DNA of 21,660 bases, from positions 1 through 21,660 of the forward strand of contig CAAFQR010000136.1 in NCBI GenBank assembly GCA_900765165.1, given 5' to 3'. The notes under the pieces were generated by a model. That model saw only the letters and a program-made list of their open reading frames with translations, made no database searches and was not told the origin of the DNA. Origin of the DNA: Veillonellaceae bacterium (GTDB lineage: Bacteria; Bacillota; Negativicutes; Veillonellales; Veillonellaceae). The translations under genes and the position numbers were made by a program. Below, one piece after another: positions 14,238-21,660 of this stretch; the first letter of the stretch is position 1, and each line of letters opens with the position of its first letter.

Positions 14238-14633
14238 TTATTTTACGTGAGCTTTGATGAAATCAATTACTGCACTGGTCGGAGTACCCGGAGTGAATAC
14301 TTCAGCAATACCAGCTGCTTTCAAGCCCGGAATATCGGCATCCGGAATAACGCCGCCGCCTAAAACGAGAACGTCGCCCATGCCTTTTTCTTTCAACATT
14401 TCAACGATTTTCGGGAACAAGGTGTTATGAGCACCAGAGAGCAAGCTCAAAGCAACTACGTTAACGTCTTCCGACAAAGCTGCTTCAACGATCTGTTCCG
14501 GAGTCTGACGAAGACCGGTATAAATAACTTCGAAACCTGCATCGCGCAATGCACGAGCTACTACTTTTGCACCACGGTCATGACCATCCAAACCGGGTTT
14601 TGCTACTAATACACGAATACGTTTTTCTGCCAT
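14238..14633 (-). CDS. Methylmalonyl-CoA mutase, small (B12-binding) subunit
   Basis: This 131-aa protein is a free-standing cobalamin-binding domain, equal to the C-terminal part of one-chain methylmalonyl-CoA mutases. It has the full base-off B12 signature: DGHDRG (D16-x-H18-x-x-G21, His being the lower cobalt ligand), SLLSGA (63-68) and GGGVIPDADI (92-101). It works as a complex with the 550-aa catalytic subunit encoded just upstream (35-base gap), as in other split mutases. GGAGG lies 9 bases before the ATG. Split mutases of the isobutyryl-CoA or ethylmalonyl-CoA type look alike, but the epimerase and decarboxylase genes that follow make methylmalonyl-CoA by far the best substrate. Confidence 0.95.
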   Translation of the reverse strand: MAEKRIRVLVAKPGLDGHDRGAKVVARALRDAGFEVIYTGLRQTPEQIVEAALSEDVNVVALSLLSGAHNTLFPKIVEMLKEKGMGDVLVLGGGVIPDADIPGLKAAGIAEVFTPGTPTSAVIDFIKAHVK

Positions 14634-14668
14634 GATAGATTACCTCCGAATTAAGCCTCTGTTACGAA

Positions 14669-16315
14669 TTACAATGTGGAATGAGCTTGGTATTCGCCGA
14701 ATACATCGCGCAATACATTGCAGATTTCACCCAAAGTTGCATAAGTGCGAACCGCATCAAGAATTAACGGCATCAAGTTTACGCTTTCATCTTTAGCGCC
14801 AGCTTTCAAAGCATCCAAAGCTTTCTTAACAGCTTCGTTGTCGCGAGTTTCGCGAACTTTCTGCGTTTTCTTAGCCTGGTTAACACCTACGGAAGCATCT
14901 ACACGAAGAAGACCTTCAACCGGTTTTTCTTCAACCTGGAATTTGTTAACGCCTACGATAGTGCGGAGACCAGATTCAACTTCCATCTGCCATTTGTATG
15001 CAGATTCCTGAATTTCTTTCTGGATGTAGCCTTTTTCGATAGCCACAACAGCGCCGCCCATTTCGTCGATTTTGCGGATATATTCAGCAGCTTCTTCGTA
15101 AATAGCGTTTGTCATAGCTTCTACATAGTAGGAACCACCCAACGGGTCAACAACGTCAGCTAAGCCGGATTCGTAAGCAACGATCTGCTGCGTACGCAAA
15201 GCAACCTGTACAGATGCTTCTGTCGGCAATGCCAAAGCTTCATCGCGGGAGTTAGTATGCAAGGACTGAGTACCACCCATAACAGCTGCAGCAGTCTGTA
15301 AAGCAACACGAACGATGTTGTTATCAACCTGCTGTGCAGTCAACATGGAACCAGCGGTCTGAGTATGTACACGAAGCATCATGGATTTAGCTTTCTTAGC
15401 ACCGAAGCGTTCTTTCATGATGTGTGCCCACAAACGACGGGATGCACGGAATTTTGCAACTTCTTCCAATACGTTGTTGTGTGCGTTCCAGAAGAAGGAC
15501 AAACGACCAGCAAATGCGTCGATGTCGAGGCCAGCTTTCAAAGCAGCTTCTACATAAGCAATACCGTCGGCAATCGTGAATGCGATTTCCTGTGCTGCAG
15601 TGGAACCAGCTTCACGGATATGGTAACCGGAGATGGAGATGGTATTCCATTTCGGAACGTTCTGAGAGCAATATTCAAAGATATTGGTGATCAAACGCAT
15701 GGACGGTTTCGGCGGGAAAATGTAAGTACCACGAGCAGCATATTCTTTAAGAATATCGTTCTGGATAGTACCTTTTAATTCGGAAGCAGGAACACCCTGT
15801 TTTTCTGCAACGGCAATGTACATAGCCAACAATACAGATGCCGGAGCGTTGATGGTCATGGAAGTGGATACTTTACCCAAATCAATGCCGTCGAACAAGA
15901 TTTCCATATCAGCCAAGGAGTCAATAGCAACCCCTACTTTACCAACTTCGCCTTCTGCCATAGCGTCGTCGGAGTCATAACCGATCTGAGTCGGTAAGTC
16001 GAATGCACAGCTAAGGCCGGTAGCACCAGATTCGATCAAATAACGATAACGTTTGTTGGATTCTTCAGCAGTTGCGAAACCAGCATACATACGCATCGTC
16101 CAGAAACGACCACGGTACATTGTCGGCTGTACGCCACGAGTATAAGGATATTCGCCCGGGAAGCCGAGGTCTTTTTCATAATCGAAGCCTTCGATATCCA
16201 ACGGGGTATATAATCTGTTATACTTCAAATTTTTGCGTTCCGGGAATTTTGCAACAACCTTTGCAGCATCCTCTTCGTATTTGGCGAGTGCGGCCTTAAA
16301 AGTTTCGTTAGCCAT
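14669..16315 (-). CDS. Methylmalonyl-CoA mutase, large (catalytic) subunit
   Basis: This 548-aa chain is the substrate-binding TIM-barrel part of adenosylcobalamin-dependent methylmalonyl-CoA mutase, which interconverts succinyl-CoA and (R)-methylmalonyl-CoA; the B12 domain is a separate gene downstream. Conserved active-site segments are RGVQPTMYRGRFWTMRMYAG (about residues 60-79), with the substrate-contacting Tyr, SGYHIREAGSTAAQE with the catalytic-site His, FFWNAHNNVLEEVAKFRASR, and the RVHTQTAGSMLT and GGTQSLHTNSRDEAL loops. I take the ATG at 16315 (MANETFKAAL); AGGAGG is 12 bases upstream. Two earlier ATGs (16327, 16324) lie 0-3 bases from that site and are less likely. It follows the CoA-transferase gene by about 33 bases. 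Confidence 0.96.
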   Translation of the reverse strand: MANETFKAALAKYEEDAAKVVAKFPERKNLKYNRLYTPLDIEGFDYEKDLGFPGEYPYTRGVQPTMYRGRFWTMRMYAGFATAEESNKRYRYLIESGATGLSCAFDLPTQIGYDSDDAMAEGEVGKVGVAIDSLADMEILFDGIDLGKVSTSMTINAPASVLLAMYIAVAEKQGVPASELKGTIQNDILKEYAARGTYIFPPKPSMRLITNIFEYCSQNVPKWNTISISGYHIREAGSTAAQEIAFTIADGIAYVEAALKAGLDIDAFAGRLSFFWNAHNNVLEEVAKFRASRRLWAHIMKERFGAKKAKSMMLRVHTQTAGSMLTAQQVDNNIVRVALQTAAAVMGGTQSLHTNSRDEALALPTEASVQVALRTQQIVAYESGLADVVDPLGGSYYVEAMTNAIYEEAAEYIRKIDEMGGAVVAIEKGYIQKEIQESAYKWQMEVESGLRTIVGVNKFQVEEKPVEGLLRVDASVGVNQAKKTQKVRETRDNEAVKKALDALKAGAKDESVNLMPLILDAVRTYATLGEICNVLRDVFGEYQAHSTL

Positions 16316-16348
16316 GTTTTTCATCATCCTCCTAAAATACCTTTACTC

Positions 16349-17851
16349 TTACTTCTTCATAGTTCCGGTTTCCTGGAACCGTTTATGCCAAGAAAGGGCT
16401 TCATCAAGCAGCATCGGTGTATGGGCATGTTTCGTTGCTACGATGGCTCTTTCCAGGTAGTCTTCCAACATCGGTTTGTAATCCGGATGTGCACAGTTCT
16501 TAATGATAAGACGTGCGCGTTCAACCGGGTCTAAACCGCGAACATCGGCGATGCCTTGTTCAGTACAGAAAATCAATACATCATGTTCCGTATGGTCAAT
16601 GTGCGAGCACATCGGTACGATGGAGCTAATAGCGCCACCCTTTGCTACGGAGTTAGTGCAGAAAATAGAAAGGTATGCGTTACGAGCGAAGTCGCCGGAA
16701 CCACCAATACCGTTCATCATCTTGCTACCCATGATGTGAGTGGAGTTTACATTACCAAAAATATCGAATTCAATAGCGGTGTTCATTGCAATTACGCCGA
16801 TACGACGTGCAATTTCAGGGCTATTGGAAATTTCCTGCGGACGAAGAATAATCTTCTTGCTATATTCATCAACGTTATCATAGAAACGTTTTAAGCCTTC
16901 CGGAGACGGAGACAATGCAGTACCGGAGCAAACTTCAACTTTACCAGCATCGATTAAGTCGAACATGCCGTCCTGAATTACTTCCGTATAAATGGACAAG
17001 TTCGTAAACGGACCTTGTGCCAAGCCACTGATAACGGCGTTAGCTACAGAACCTACACCGGATTGTAACGGTAACAAGTTCTTCGGTAAACGACCATGTT
17101 TGATTTCGTTGTTGAAGAAGTCGATTAAATGATGGCTCATAGCCTTAGCTTCATCATCGATTTCACCCAACGGACGAGTTTTATCGGGAATGTCGCACGG
17201 TACGATAGCTACGATTTTTTCCGGATCACAAGGAATGTAAGGCGTACCCACACGGTTGCCTGCTGCAGTGATCGGAAGCGGTTGACGATACGGCGGATCC
17301 AAAGGTTCGTAAATATCGTGCATACCAACCAAGCTCATCGGCTGCGTTACATTAACTTCCACAATAACTTTCTTTGCTTTGTTTACATAGGTTGGGGAGT
17401 TCCCTACCGATGTAGACGGTACGATACCACCGTCTTCGCGTACACACACTGCTTCGATAATAGCTACGTCGCAATCGCCAAAGAAACCATAGCGAACTTG
17501 CTGAGCTGTGTGACTTAAATGCATGTCGTTGTAGCTTACTTTGTCCGAGTTCAATGCTTTACGCATATCACTGTTCGTCTGATACGGGAATCGACGGTGA
17601 ATACCATTAACTCGAACTAAAGCACCATCCGCTTCATCGCCTACAGAAGCACCAGTCCAAAGGTCAATTTGGAACGGGTCTGATTCCATGCGTTTTGCCA
17701 AAGCGAGAGGTACAGCTTTCGGATAACCAGACGGGGTAAACCCACTAATACCCACATGATCTCCGGGGTTAATCAACTGTGCCGCTTCTTCAGCCGTGAC
17801 AATCTTGGCCCGCAGCGCTTCACCACGCACGCGATCCTGGATGTTAATCAT
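16349..17851 (-). CDS. Succinate/propionate CoA-transferase (acetyl-CoA hydrolase/transferase family)
   Basis: This 500-aa class I CoA-transferase probably moves CoA from propionyl-CoA to succinate, releasing propionate and regenerating succinyl-CoA for the mutase, so the cycle needs no ATP for activation. The family's catalytic Glu lies in YTEVIQDGM (E290). Other marks are QSGVGSVANAV (263-273) and the CoA-binding GIGGSGDFARNA (about 382-393), close to succinyl-CoA:acetate CoA-transferases (AarC, Cat1, ScpC). Acetate could be an alternative acceptor; the cluster argues for propionate. The ATG at 17851 is used because AAGGAG is 9 bases upstream, while the ATG at 17860 touches it. It is the first gene of the propionate cluster. 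Confidence 0.93.
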   Translation of the reverse strand: MINIQDRVRGEALRAKIVTAEEAAQLINPGDHVGISGFTPSGYPKAVPLALAKRMESDPFQIDLWTGASVGDEADGALVRVNGIHRRFPYQTNSDMRKALNSDKVSYNDMHLSHTAQQVRYGFFGDCDVAIIEAVCVREDGGIVPSTSVGNSPTYVNKAKKVIVEVNVTQPMSLVGMHDIYEPLDPPYRQPLPITAAGNRVGTPYIPCDPEKIVAIVPCDIPDKTRPLGEIDDEAKAMSHHLIDFFNNEIKHGRLPKNLLPLQSGVGSVANAVISGLAQGPFTNLSIYTEVIQDGMFDLIDAGKVEVCSGTALSPSPEGLKRFYDNVDEYSKKIILRPQEISNSPEIARRIGVIAMNTAIEFDIFGNVNSTHIMGSKMMNGIGGSGDFARNAYLSIFCTNSVAKGGAISSIVPMCSHIDHTEHDVLIFCTEQGIADVRGLDPVERARLIIKNCAHPDYKPMLEDYLERAIVATKHAHTPMLLDEALSWHKRFQETGTMKK

Positions 17852-18050
17852 CACTACCATCTCCTTTTGAGTTTGAATGACTTAAATATGTTATGCATTC
17901 CAACACTTATATATATTCGACAAAAGTTTGAAATATCCTGCTTACTGCACGAATTTTTTTCACTTTTGACAAACATCGAAAGTTCTAAAAACATAGATGA
18001 CATCGATAGTTATCAATGTACTAGATACCCGATTTATGTCTCAAACCATG

Positions 18051-18083
18051 GCTAATGTTAAAAGAAAAAAGCGCTAATGTCAA
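18051..18083 (-). repeat. Direct repeat overlapping the -35 and -10 boxes
   Basis: Plus-strand GCTAATGTTAA (18051-18061) and GCTAATGTCAA (18073-18083) match at 10 of 11 bases and are offset by 22 bp, about two helical turns. One copy covers the -10 box and the other the -35 box. This may be an operator, or may simply reflect similar promoter hexamers. Confidence 0.5.
18055..18083 (-). promoter_or_regulatory. Predicted promoter of the propionate operon
   Basis: The minus strand has a perfect TTGACA (18078-18083), a 17-base spacer and TAACAT (18055-18060; four of six consensus bases). Transcription would start near 18048, giving a leader of about 197 bases. A second start closer to the gene (for example at the TATATATAAG run near 17910) cannot be excluded. 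Confidence 0.55.
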
Positions 18084-18120
18084 CTAATTTGCAAAATGCG
18101 TATTTCAACTATGCACAAAT

Positions 18121-18151
18121 TGGTTATCATGAAGAAATCTCATGATAACCA
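18121..18151. repeat. Perfect 12-bp inverted repeat upstream of the propionate promoter
   Basis: TGGTTATCATGA and TCATGATAACCA are separated by 7 bases. There is no T-run on either side, so it does not look like a terminator. Its centre is about 55 bp upstream of the -35 box, where an activator site could lie. Confidence 0.55.
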
Positions 18152-18198
18152 TCAAAAATTTTACACTTTATGTATAATTTTATATTTAAATTTATATC

Positions 18199-18236
18199 AA
18201 AAAAGTTCGATAAATACAGTGTTTATCGAACTTTTT
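18199..18236 (-). terminator. Bidirectional terminator after the O-antigen ligase gene
   Basis: A perfect 15-bp stem (18200-18214 with 18222-18236) encloses a 7-base loop. On the minus strand it ends in TTTTTT and starts right after the ligase gene stop. It separates the valS-folC-ligase unit from the propionate operon. Confidence 0.9.
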
Positions 18237-18240
18237 CAGG

Positions 18241-19503
18241 TTATTTGTTATCTTCTATATTCTGTTGTGGTTGACGTAAAGCTGCGCCGCCTAAACCCAA
18301 TAATTGCCAAAAAACAATCGACACTTGATGACTAAATAAATCATGATCGAACAAGCCGCTGATCGTTATGCCAACCATAACGGCACAAATGCCATAGGTT
18401 ACCATATAACCAGCTTGTTTCTTCGGCAAACGCAGGGCTTGCGCTGCATGACCATAAATAGCACCAAAATAGAATAGCGCACCGGGAATACCGATTTCCG
18501 CCAATATATTTAAAAACATATTATGGGCATGGTAAATAATAACGCCTGGTTGCTGAATAAAATAATTATACGCCGGATATACAAGCCAGAATGCGTCCCA
18601 GCCAATCCCTAAGATAGGATGCTCCATAATCATATAGGTCGTACTATCCCACAGCGCCCAGCGCAAAATAACGGACGTATCATTACTATTAAAGAGCGAC
18701 CATAGCCGCGCTGCCACTTCCCCATGGTAGAAGAAGAGTATCCACGGAATAATGAGCAGCGAAAACAGCAACCGTCGATCCACCGCAATCCCCCAGTAAA
18801 TAACGATACACGCAAAGCTTACCCAAATACCGCGCGAATAGGTTAATGTCATGCAAATAACCATAAACAAGAACGTCGGTATAAAGATGGCTAACTGCTT
18901 GCGGCGTCGTTCACTAATTAAATGGAATAACTCCGTACCGGCTACGGCCAATACGATAAGCAAGTATTCACCAAATAAATTCGGATTCTGCAACGTGGAG
19001 AACATGCGTCGTTTCAACAATGGGAAACGGGTCGAGTCTACCCACTCGTGAACCAAACGCTGCGGCACGTGAATATATTGCCATACCCCAAAGAGGCATA
19101 CAAAGAAGGCTGCCGCTAAGAATACGCGCAAGAATACGCGCCATTCCTTCGGATCGCGCATATATGCATACATCAAGAAGTAGACGATGCCGTACATGCC
19201 GACCGTGTAAACCCAACTAAATAACGTCAACAGTGGCCGCGGGGAGTTTATTTCAGATAAAAGACTCCACGCCATAAAGCCTAGGACGAGCCGTGGCAGC
19301 CAATCGAGCCGAGACAGCTTCGGTAAGCGCTGCACCCCTTTCGGCCGCTTACAGCGCTCCACGATGGCGCAAATGGCCGCTAAAACCACCAGCGCATCGC
19401 CGCCCATAGGCCACAAGGGCATCACAAAAGCAATGGCATACAGCAAGTACACCACAGCCTGATACCACTTGCTACGGTGAGGTACTGCTACTAACGTAAT
19501 CAT
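18241..19503 (-). CDS. O-antigen ligase/polymerase (Wzy_C family) membrane protein
   Basis: The protein is 420 aa from the ATG at 19503, with about ten to twelve hydrophobic segments. The region LTYSRGIWVSF and, further on, HPILGIGWDAFW followed by a long periplasmic loop and HAHNMFLNILAEIGIPGALFYF, are hallmarks of the Wzy_C/O-antigen ligase family, which joins or polymerises surface polysaccharide on the outer face of the inner membrane. In an LPS-bearing Negativicute the likely job is attaching O-antigen to lipid A-core, but ligase and polymerase cannot be told apart by sequence alone. The start lies 2 bases after the folC stop (TAGCCATG), so translation is probably coupled; an in-frame GTG at 19533 would overlap folC. 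It is the last gene of the unit, before a strong terminator. Confidence 0.88.
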   Translation of the reverse strand: MITLVAVPHRSKWYQAVVYLLYAIAFVMPLWPMGGDALVVLAAICAIVERCKRPKGVQRLPKLSRLDWLPRLVLGFMAWSLLSEINSPRPLLTLFSWVYTVGMYGIVYFLMYAYMRDPKEWRVFLRVFLAAAFFVCLFGVWQYIHVPQRLVHEWVDSTRFPLLKRRMFSTLQNPNLFGEYLLIVLAVAGTELFHLISERRRKQLAIFIPTFLFMVICMTLTYSRGIWVSFACIVIYWGIAVDRRLLFSLLIIPWILFFYHGEVAARLWSLFNSNDTSVILRWALWDSTTYMIMEHPILGIGWDAFWLVYPAYNYFIQQPGVIIYHAHNMFLNILAEIGIPGALFYFGAIYGHAAQALRLPKKQAGYMVTYGICAVMVGITISGLFDHDLFSHQVSIVFWQLLGLGGAALRQPQQNIEDNK

Positions 19504-19505
19504 GG

Positions 19506-20834
19506 CTATGACCCCATGTGAGCAGCTAACCACTGTTCCACTTCACCTAAAATGTAAAGCGAACCGGCTACTGCTATAATATCGCCGTCCTTAGTTGCCT
19601 TCATAGCAGCATCGAGACCGTCTGTTACGGAACTCTTAGCCGTTGCCTTCGGCCCTATTTTCTTGGCTAACACCGCTGGGTCCTCCGACCGCGGCGTCGG
19701 TGCCGGCACCGTAAACACTACATCCTTAGCGCCTACAATGCGGCTGATGATTTCATCCTGTTCCTTATCGGCCAAAATCGCCGTTACCAGCGTCTTCGGC
19801 GTGTCATTGAAAAGCTCCGCATAGGTCATCTGGAACGATTCGGCACCACCTGCATTGTGAGCCCCATCGAGGATGAACGTACGCTTCAGCGCCGAAATCA
19901 CTTCGAAACGGCCCGGCCACGTTGTGCACGCCAAGCCTTCGCGCATCGTTTCTTCCGTAATGGACGGGTCATGCTTCATGAGCACGCGCACCGCCATAGC
20001 GGCACAGGCCAAGTTAACAGCCTGATGGATGCCGGCCAGCTTCGTTAAGAGCAACGCCTTCGTGCCTTCCGGAATGCCGAGCTCAGCCAAAATCGGCTGC
20101 TTCGGCGCCGTGCCTAAGGTAATCATCTGGCACCCCTTCATAGGGCGACGACTTTCCACGGCAAAGGCTTTATTGAAGATGAGGAGCGGTGCCTTCTTGA
20201 GCTCCGCCTCCGCCATAATCACGCCTAGCGGTTCCCCTTGGGCAGCTGTAATAACCGGCACGCCCGGTTTGATGATGCCTGCCTTATGCTTCGCAATTTC
20301 TGCCGGCGTGTCACCGCAGTACTTCTTGTGGTCTACGGTTACGTTCGTAATCACCGCCACTTCCGGCACGATGACGTTCGTCGAATCTAACAAACCGCCA
20401 AGGCCCACTTCGATAACCGCATAGTCTACGCCTTGTTCCTTGAAGAACAAGAACGCAGCCGCCGTCAGCACTTCAAACTGCGTAGGCGGTTCGCCGCCAC
20501 CGTTAACATATTCTGTAACGGCAGCCGCTACCTTTTCAATAACAGCGCCAAAGGCGTCAGGCGTAATGTCACGACCATTAATGCACATCCGTTCCGTATA
20601 GGCGATGAGATGCGGCGATGTATAGCGGCCTACGCGACGACCACTGTTGACGAGCACCGAATCGATAAAGGCCGTTACAGACCCTTTACCATTCGTGCCG
20701 GTTACGTGTATCGTCTTGTACGCCTTTTCCGGACGTCCCAAGATATCTAAAAGACCTTCAATCCGTTCCAAACCCGGTTTTATGCCGAACGAAGCGCTTT
20801 GCTCCAAATAGGCTACCGCTTCTTCATAGGTCAT
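19506..20834 (-). CDS. folC: Folylpolyglutamate synthase / dihydrofolate synthase
   Basis: FolC (442 aa) adds glutamate to folates, and in bacteria often to dihydropteroate as well, using ATP in the cytoplasm. The Mur-ligase-type P-loop VTGTNGKGSVTAF (44-56) is intact, followed by TSPHLIAYTERMCINGRDI, EVGLGGLLDSTNV (142-154), TVDHKKYCGDT with H169, and KAGIIKPG, whose K184 aligns with the carbamylated Lys of the family. The C-terminal domain has TWPGRFE and LDGAHNAGGAESF. One oddity: the usual Arg in GLGGRxD is Leu148 here. AGGAGG lies 6 bases before the ATG. It begins 10 bases after valS and is followed 2 bases later by the O-antigen ligase gene. Confidence 0.95.
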   Translation of the reverse strand: MTYEEAVAYLEQSASFGIKPGLERIEGLLDILGRPEKAYKTIHVTGTNGKGSVTAFIDSVLVNSGRRVGRYTSPHLIAYTERMCINGRDITPDAFGAVIEKVAAAVTEYVNGGGEPPTQFEVLTAAAFLFFKEQGVDYAVIEVGLGGLLDSTNVIVPEVAVITNVTVDHKKYCGDTPAEIAKHKAGIIKPGVPVITAAQGEPLGVIMAEAELKKAPLLIFNKAFAVESRRPMKGCQMITLGTAPKQPILAELGIPEGTKALLLTKLAGIHQAVNLACAAMAVRVLMKHDPSITEETMREGLACTTWPGRFEVISALKRTFILDGAHNAGGAESFQMTYAELFNDTPKTLVTAILADKEQDEIISRIVGAKDVVFTVPAPTPRSEDPAVLAKKIGPKATAKSSVTDGLDAAMKATKDGDIIAVAGSLYILGEVEQWLAAHMGS

Positions 20835-20844
20835 AACAGTCCTC

Positions 20845-21660
20845 CTACAGCGTCTTTAAAAATTCTTCGCGTTCAGTCAAAGCCTGCTGTTTCTGTTTGT
20901 AGTCAGCCAGCTTAGCCTGTTCTTTGGCTACAATATCGGCCGGTGCCTTTGCCAAGAAGCCTTGATTGCTCAATTTGCCTTCTAAGCGGGCAATTTCCTT
21001 CAATACCGTTGCCTGTTCCTTCGTAATACGTTCACGTTCCTTCGTAACGTCGATTAAGTCTTTAAGCAATAAGTAAACTTCCAAGCCGTTAACCACGGTA
21101 ACCGTTGCGTTCTGCGGTTTTTCAGCGCCGGCAGCCAATACGGTTACATTTTCGGCCCAGCCCAAGGTTTTGAAATAATCGCCATGGGTAGTTACAACGT
21201 CACGGAGCGATTCGTCGGTAATAGCCAAGAATACATCGGCTTTTTTGCCAACCGGGACGTTCATTTCAGCACGCATATTACGGATGCCTTTAATAGCGTC
21301 CATCATGATGTTCATCTGCGCTGCGCCTTCAGACAAGTCGCCTAATTCGATAGCCTTCGGCCAGGAAGTTACGACGATGCTTTCGCCTTCGTGCGGCAAG
21401 TGCTGCCAAATGTGTTCTGTTACGAACGGCATGAACGGATGGAGCATTTCCAAGGTGCTACGCAATACCGTCACCAAGAGGTACTGCACCGTTGCGCGGT
21501 CACGACCGCCGTCGCCATTGTACAAGCGCGGCTTAGCCAATTCGATGAACCAGTCGCAATAGCTGTTCCAGATGAAATCATATACGGAACCGGCTGCTTC
21601 ACCTAATTCGAAGTTATCGAGGTTAGCCGTAACGCCAGCCACCGTCTTATTGAAGGTGTC
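20845..21660 (-). CDS. valS: Valyl-tRNA synthetase, C-terminal part (cut by window edge)
   Basis: The frame is open to the right edge and gives the last 271 residues of a class I aminoacyl-tRNA synthetase. Residues 1-150 or so are the helical anticodon-binding domain, with the recognisable runs AAGSVYDFIWNSYCDWFIELAK and PFMPFVTEHIWQHLP. The final 70 residues (from about LKDLIDVTKERERITKE) form the charged coiled-coil arm that is characteristic of ValRS and contacts the tRNA elbow. The catalytic domain (HIGH, KMSKS) lies outside the window. The frame continues upstream of the internal GTG at 21642, so that is not the start. The stop is 10 bases before folC, the usual valS-folC pairing. Confidence 0.94.
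   Translation of the reverse strand, partial: DTFNKTVAGVTANLDNFELGEAAGSVYDFIWNSYCDWFIELAKPRLYNGDGGRDRATVQYLLVTVLRSTLEMLHPFMPFVTEHIWQHLPHEGESIVVTSWPKAIELGDLSEGAAQMNIMMDAIKGIRNMRAEMNVPVGKKADVFLAITDESLRDVVTTHGDYFKTLGWAENVTVLAAGAEKPQNATVTVVNGLEVYLLLKDLIDVTKERERITKEQATVLKEIARLEGKLSNQGFLAKAPADIVAKEQAKLADYKQKQQALTEREEFLKTL

Larger units (their letters stand above)
17861..18240. other. Regulatory gap between the O-antigen ligase gene and the propionate operon
   Basis: No gene is seen in these 380 bases. From right to left it holds the terminator of the valS-folC-ligase unit (18199-18236), a perfect 12-bp inverted repeat (18121-18151), the predicted operon promoter with its direct repeat (18051-18083), and an AT-rich leader of about 200 bases up to the CoA-transferase gene. 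I looked for a cobalamin riboswitch (B12 box) in the leader and did not find one. Confidence 0.7.

Noticed and set aside
14669..16315. Large mutase subunit considered truncated because it lacks the B12 domain
   Set aside because: The B12 domain is intact as the next gene with its own start; this is a normal split mutase.
17756..18055. 99-aa plus-strand frame reaching into the gap before the propionate operon
   Set aside because: It starts inside the CoA-transferase gene on the other strand, has no ribosome site, and most of its length lies in AT-rich regulatory DNA.
17852..18240. Cobalamin riboswitch expected before a B12-dependent operon
   Set aside because: No B12 box or matching paired elements were found by eye on the minus strand.

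Overview
The window looks like chromosomal DNA of an anaerobic, propionate-forming Negativicute, most likely Veillonella or a close relative. The reason is a ten-gene minus-strand cluster for the succinyl-CoA to propionate branch, including a five-part sodium-pumping methylmalonyl-CoA decarboxylase with the small epsilon subunit (mmdE) described from Veillonella parvula. An O-antigen ligase-type gene fits the outer-membrane, LPS-bearing Negativicutes, while pyrR, lspA and clean AGGAGG ribosome sites are Firmicute-like. By eye G+C is in the mid-40s %, higher than typical V. parvula, so the species is open. I see no phage, insertion sequence, CRISPR, rRNA or tRNA; this is ordinary core-genome DNA.

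Layout, left to right. 1-140: the 3' end of an unidentified plus-strand gene and its terminator. 235-970: a minus-strand PH-like membrane protein with its own promoter. 1011-2924: a lipoprotein gene and ackA (acetate kinase) as a tight minus-strand pair. 3021-4490: tmcAL, the only complete plus-strand gene, divergent from the lipoprotein-ackA pair. 4536-6542: lspA-rluD-pyrR operon. 6563-6877: a single 2[4Fe-4S] ferredoxin gene with a strong promoter. 7100-8818: an uncharacterised two-helix membrane protein and a DASS/SLC13 anion transporter. 8863-18083: the propionate cluster, transcribed as CoA-transferase, mutase large, mutase small, meaB, epimerase, mmdA, mmdD, mmdE, mmdC, mmdB, with a promoter near 18070 and a terminator near 8890. 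18199-21660: valS (3' part), folC and an O-antigen ligase-type gene.

How the genes fit together. The CoA-transferase charges succinate from propionyl-CoA. The split B12 mutase, kept active by MeaB, turns succinyl-CoA into methylmalonyl-CoA, and the epimerase supplies the right isomer. MmdADECB decarboxylates it to propionyl-CoA and exports Na+. The SLC13 carrier just downstream may move a dicarboxylate using that Na+ gradient (inference). Acetate kinase makes ATP on the acetate branch, ferredoxin carries low-potential electrons, and TmcAL uses acetate to modify tRNA-Met.

I found no convincing undescribed system. The items most worth a second look are the small unknown membrane protein between mmdB and the transporter, the 22-bp-spaced direct repeat built into the propionate-operon promoter, the strong hairpin between the mutase small subunit gene and meaB, the dyads in the ferredoxin leader, and the lipoprotein-ackA-tmcAL arrangement.
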